A stretch of 64,000 nt of DNA from Dasyornis broadbenti (Eukaryota; Chordata; Aves; Passeriformes; Dasyornithidae), in NCBI GenBank assembly GCA_013397935.1, contig VZRN01005852.1:55456-119455 (forward strand), given 5' to 3'. Position numbers and translations under genes: made by a program. The notes under the pieces are model-generated. The model was not told the origin of the DNA, searched no databases, and was given only the letters and a program-made list of their open reading frames with translations. Position 1 is the first letter of the stretch. The number at the start of each line of letters is the position of its first letter. Below, one piece after another: positions 58,296 through 64,000 of this stretch.

Positions 58296-61200
58296 CCAAT
58301 TTTCCTTTGTGCTAACTATGCTATGGAGTAACTGTCTAGAGGCCTGGCACCTTCACAGTTTTACTTGTATTTGGCCATTGAGGAATGGCCACTATCTCAC
58401 CCCAGTCCCAGGCAAGGCTCTCTGGAAGCTGTTTGTGCCAGCCTGAAACTCCAGGCCGACAAACCAAGAGGGAGCACCAATATTTGCTGAAGTAGAGCAG
58501 CAGCAGAAAGCAGGCTGGAAAATCCAGCTCAGGCTGTTTTCATCAGGGTTTAATTTAACCCTGTGCTAGCACAGTTCAAACTGTGTTAGTGTCAGCTGCT
58601 GCTGTGAGATCTATTGAAAAGGATTGTAAATGGCACCTTAAACCAGTATCCTTTGGAAGAGGAAAGTACTTGGGATTGCTAATATTATGCCCAAATACAC
58701 TCAAGACTCTAAAATAGGCTGTGGACAGTCGATTTTATCAGCAATAAGTTTTAGCAACTTATTTTTAGTCTATGTCAAGCACTCAGTAGAGGGGAAGAGA
58801 TCCCCCACCAAGTATTCAATTAGTTACAATGGTCTCACAATTGTATTCCTGCTGCCTGGGACACTCCTTACTCATAAAATACTGAACTGTGAATACTAGC
58901 TGAAAACACTGTTACCAAGTGTGAAAAAAGGCAGTGGGAGACAATAGGGAATAATAGCAATAATAATAATAATAACAAAGACTTCTGAAAGTTATAAACC
59001 AATAAAAAGGAGTCTGAACATCACAAGGTAGAAAACAAGAGGTGTTAGAGAAATGCCCACATAGGAAAGGCCTCAGGCTTCTACTTTTCATGCCACCTAT
59101 GCTAAAGAACTTGGAAATCCATAGGTTTTCTTTACTTTGCAGTAACTACATATCAAAGTATCCTAGGATGGATCAGCCACTGCACTTCCCATCTTACTGA
59201 TTTTCAGAGGAAGGTGAGAAATTTGTGAAGGGCAATTATAGGACAAAGAGAATGGTGAAAAACATCTGCAGAAGAGGAAGGATAGTAATTTCAGAATTTT
59301 TTATCCATCTACAAATATACTCTAAACTCTTATTAGCTCCTCTGACAGGGTGCTCATGCCCAAGAATTCCCCACTGGCCCTAAGCTCAGCTGCTTTCCAA
59401 GAACCTCATTCTGCAACCCCTCACAACAAATCTGCACTAACGTCACACTGCCGTGGCATTTCCCTTCAGTTCTCGCTACAGTGTGTCACAGTGTGTATAA
59501 TCTCAATTAAAATAAACTATGTTGTTTCTCCTATACTTAATGATTTGCACCTGATAACTGGAGAGGGCTCTGCTCATCAGGACTGGAAATATACTTTCCC
59601 TTTGTCTCTCTGCGTGTTACGCCCTAATTTGTTTTTTCTGTTGAAGGCTGTTAGGGACTCAAGATGGCAATAGAGAGCTGGAAAACGCATATTCCAGGAA
59701 AGTGCTATAAATATCCCTTTTGTTGCTTAATGTGTTGTTAAACCTCTTGCTAGAGAGGCCTTTAGTGTTAATCTGCCCATCAGTCTCTCAAAAATTCCCA
59801 TCTAAAATTATCAACAAATAGTTTGGTCAGTAGAGAATGTTTATTTGCAGTTGCACAACTCTCAGTTTGCAGAATATTATCTGCTTGAAACATAAGCAAA
59901 CAGCCACAGGCTAGGAAAGCCAAGACTGTGAAAATTAATTCATAACCTTATTTTGCAGTAAATGTAGTGTTAGAAGATTTAGCAACATTTAGTACACTTT
60001 GGATATATCATGTGCCTTAGAGGCAAATATTTTATAGTATTTTTTTTTTTCAATGGCTATCAGTAAAAAATATGACTTTAGAAAGGACACGTGCCTTTCC
60101 CCTTGTGTGGAACCACCCTGCAATGCAAACTGGATGCAGAGTTTCTGGCTTGACTTTGAGGTTGCTGTGCAGAACTGCTGTGTGCTCCCTGCCAGCTGCT
60201 GCCTTCCATCCCAGAGGTGGCAGCCTGGAAATGATGAATGAACTAATTCATACAGTCTGCACTATCTCAGTGTCAGAGATATACCTAATACACATTACAT
60301 ATGTCTAGATATAAGGACACAAGCTAAATTTGGATTACTAGCACTGAAATTTCTCCCAAAATAAGGAATTGTTCAATTATCACTTACCAGTATTTCCCAT
60401 GTTAAATACATCCCCCCAAAAAGGTAACATTTTCTACAAGATTATCCTTAATTAGTCTTTGTTCCTTGAAGATCTTGTAATAGTTTACTTCTTCCAGCCT
60501 AAGTGACTCTACTGGCCAGAGAAGGTGCTGTGTGAAGGGCTGGGCCAGAGCTGATAAGGATTTATCCCTTTACATCTGTGGACTTCACGTCAAGCCTACA
60601 GCTCCTGCCAGGGGAGAAAAAAAAGTGTTTTTTTAAATAGAAAAGGGTAATTTATGCCTAAGCTCCTGTTTCTGATCAGAGTAAATGTTGAAATCTTTAA
60701 AGGTGATTACAAATTAAAATATCTGTGTCCCCAAATGCTTGCCTAACTTCAAACAATTGGCTGCTGAGCAGGAGCTGTGGGGACAGGTGTGCTGAGAACT
60801 GACACCTATGTCAAGATCAGAAGAGGGCACTAGGGTTTAAGTTATATTCAGCATGATCCCAGACAAAGAGAGAGGAGGGAAAAAACACCCGTGAAAAGTG
60901 TCAGAAATAGTCTTTTGTTATACTAGTGCTTCTCTCTTTTAAAGTGAGCTAATGGACAGGGCTGGAGGCCCATGGGACCAGGATCTGTGGCAGCTCCAGC
61001 ACGGCTCAAGGGGCAAGTTCTGCCAACATTTACAGCAGAGCCTCCAAACTGTGGCACCTCACCCCCAAAACAGCCTCCCCTCCCCACCCTGCTCGGGTGA
61101 ATCTTTGCATTTGTTCCTCTGCTGAGCTCTGGCATGGCTGCAAAGGCCAAGCCACCAGGATGGCAGCTGCTCACAAAGAGCTGTTCATCCACCCTGCTGG

Positions 61201-64000
61201 GCACCAGGAAGGGTCAGGGGATGACCCTTGAGGGCTTGAGAGATGCAGTGAATTTTACTCTACAGCTTAGCGATGATAAAAAGCCACACACCCCCCAACA
61301 AATACCTCTTTTGTGTCTTGTTCTCCTTGTCGCCATGAAATAGAGTAATTGCACTATGATTGTTATTAGCTGTTAAATCTGATATAGTGTTTTAAAACAG
61401 CACAAAATGAATTTTCGTTACCCAGGACTTTGCCACAGACTGCGCATATTCTGTGTTAAGGGGGCACGTTCAGTCAGTGGTGATGGGGAAAACACTCGAC
61501 ACTATGCAGTTTCTATCAGCCAGCTCAGCTGTTTTATCTCCCTCTGCCATCATTGGAGAGAGGATTACCTGCAGAAAGAGAACCCAAGGTTTCTCTGAAA
61601 CACCTTCTGTGAGAATACTTTTCTGCCCTTTGGCTCTAAAGACAATTTAGGAAGAACTGCATTGCATAGTAGTTAAAATGGCCACACGAATACCCACTGT
61701 GTATCAATAAATCCATATAAATCCGAGTTGCAAGACATACAAACAGCTGTACTAGCTGAAGCCAAATTATCTTGTGTGATAAAAGATAAATACAGAGGAC
61801 TGTAATAGGAGAGAAATCAACACTTTCCCAGGTGTCCTCTCCCAACTCCCCAGCAATTTCTGGCTCAGGGACTTCAAGTCAGATATTACTTTTCTTTTTT
61901 AAGTATCCCTTGGTAGATTTTTCATGCATGGATTTCCTTCATCTTCCTCCAGAGATGTAACAAAGACCCAAAGTAAAATACAGTGAATTAATTTTCTCTG
62001 CATTCATTAATGTTGTCACCAAAAAGACCAGCCCCAGGATTCATCCTTACGCCACACAGGCGTCAGCCCATGCAGGGCCGCTGAGGAGGAACCTGATGGC
62101 TACGACTGGCTTAGAGACATAAACTGAGGTTTGTGTCCATTCCTTACTGCTGAACATGAAACACACATGAATGTCCCTCCTGAAAGTCCAGATCCACCTA
62201 AACCACCCTAATGGGAACATTTGGCTTTAAGCTTCCAGGACTTGGAGAAATCAGAGCCCAGAAAACCTTTTCAAAGAAGAGAAAACGCTTTAAAAAGTAG
62301 TACCTCGAACAAAACTGCTGTTTGAAAATACATTTACATCTTATTAAAATGGAGAAGTCAGGTACAGCACCAATGTTGGGAATCTACCGTTCGAAAACCA
62401 GGACAGTAGATATGGATGTGTAGCAGCCTTCAGAGCACAGACATCAGCTGTCCTATAACCAGTGTAGGACCACTGCATTTTATCCTTCCTACTGGCATTA
62501 ATTGTAGCATATACTGAAATATTGAAGAATAATTTACTAGGAAAGTTGCATCCTAACACTTTTTCTGTCAACTCTGTAAAAGAATTATTGGATTCAATGC
62601 ATTAAAATACTTCAATAATGTACGTAACTTTAAAGTATAGATTGTATTAGGATTTCTTTTTGTTAGCTTGCAATATATGCACATGCAAACAACGTGTGTA
62701 TTTAAGATACACATTGCTCATTTGCTCACAGTGAGCAAAAAATTATGTGTGAAGTATTTATTACCTAGTGTCTATTCCTCTGTAAGCTGGAGGGAAAAAA
62801 TTTGGCTTATGCCTAGGAAAAAGCATATTCTGAACCCACTGAGAATAATTCAAATTGCATTTTATAAGATGAAATTACGGGTACAAGAGACCATCTGTCT
62901 TTGGTTTTTTAAATTGTCTTTCAATATGCAAGATCTCTAGCCTGAGTCTATTTGCTATTTAAAAAATAATTATTGTGTTTTACTAAAAATTGAGTGAGGA
63001 AAAGCTGAATTCCTCATGCTGCTTCTAAGAGAGACAGGAACAGAAGGGGACTGGCACATTTGTGTGTAAATCGGGAGTAACTTTATGAAAGGAATTAATA
63101 CTTTGGGTAGAATGCAGATAAAAAAATAATTAAAAATCAGAGAACAAAACATTTGGATTTCTGAAGCAGCCTCTGTTACAGCACCTTTCCACAGACTGAC
63201 CTTAACAGAGCTTAGCATTGTGCAGCTTCCCAGCGTGTTTGAGTGTAGCACATGTATAACTAAAGTCAAATCTTCTGACATGACTTCATTCTGCTCTGGC
63301 TTCTCCCTCAGACCAAGACTTTTAAATCTTACTCTGCAGATTTTAGATCACCTTCCCAACACAGACAAGTATCTCTTCGGTTCCAGTGAGAAGGTGCTAA
63401 CACCTGTCTTCTCAAACATTAGAAAAAGATACGCAGCACAAATATTGGCGCATGAGGAATCCACAGGAACTTGAGAGGAAAGGGATGGAAACACAATTAC
63501 AGAGAGGGAAAGCTGCTGTACCTGCTGTGCCATGGCCTTTCCCAGAAGACCTAGCCAGCTCTGCTGTTCACCTGGAATAAATGTGTGCGGCTGTAGAGTA
63601 TCAATTACGAATCAACCATAGAATATGCAGAATTTCTAAGATACAAATTTTGTTCACACGGAAGACCTTGTCTGAACTACTTTTAACTCCTCACAATTGA
63701 ATCATGACACCACTGAGGTTTTCTCGACTACTATCCCAGATTGGCTATTACTTCTCTGCAAAACAATCTCCTTTTGGTTGTCTTTGCTTTTAAAACCCAA
63801 ACGGTTGAGTGAAGAACCTAAAAATTCAGATTATCAGAGAAACAAAAACAATATTGTCTCTCATACAGTCCATCCTATGCTTTCAGTACATATGACGTTT
63901 TTATTTAAAGCCCAAATTAAGAGGCCATATCTAGCCAGATTCTCTTTGTTGCCAATAGTCCACGTCAAAATTAGTCAAGTTGTTGCCCGAACCGAGGAAA
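58296..64000. other. Gene-poor intergenic block to window end
   Basis: No exon recognised. Holds a short AAT microsatellite (58959-58975), a GC-richer patch at 60940-61240 and otherwise AT-rich unique sequence. Confidence 0.5.
58959..58975. repeat. Short (TAA)n microsatellite
   Basis: About five TAA units in a longer AATAATAG context, intergenic. Confidence 0.8.

Overview
This window is vertebrate nuclear DNA, most likely from a bird. Three multi-exon genes with GT-AG introns are readable. TMC3 intron 8 carries a CR1 LINE fragment of avian type. The gene order IL16 (+), STARD5 (-), TMC3 (-) is the conserved amniote order known from human 15q25. No prokaryotic, plasmid or viral gene is visible. 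Three assembly gaps (runs of N) are present, at 14545-14912, 40964-40979 and 51702-51794.

Layout. Positions 1-8124 hold the 3' part of IL16 (pro-interleukin-16): eight coding exons on the + strand, 852 readable residues, ending in two PDZ domains, the second being the cytokine moiety. Positions 8125-11064 are convergent 3'-UTR and intergenic sequence. Positions 11065-14496 carry the last four coding exons of STARD5 (START-domain lipid carrier) on the - strand. Its first roughly 50 residues are not readable and probably lie in the 368-base gap, which sits in a CpG-rich promoter island. Positions 15936-36833 hold TMC3 (transmembrane channel-like 3) on the - strand. I rebuilt 22 coding exons whose intron phases all agree, giving 1,115 residues from a Kozak-consensus ATG to a stop.

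From about 36.9 kb to 64 kb, roughly 27 kb upstream of TMC3, I see no gene. The region is AT-rich with scattered A-tracts, microsatellites and two GC-richer patches. One unexplained 173-codon ORF lies at 57774-58295, and several stretches look like homeodomain-type regulatory sequence. None of these could be tested here.

The three genes are not a functional pathway; they are a conserved syntenic block. IL16 is an immune and neuronal PDZ protein and secreted CD4 ligand, STARD5 a cytosolic sterol or bile-acid carrier, and TMC3 a multi-pass membrane protein of the TMC family. I found no convincing undescribed biological system. The more interesting points are changes in IL16 at sites that matter in mammals (caspase site, short-isoform start Met, CD4-contact motif), a GC-AG intron and a C-terminal PDZ-ligand motif in TMC3, a possible divergent first exon at the STARD5 CpG island, and the orphan 173-codon ORF.
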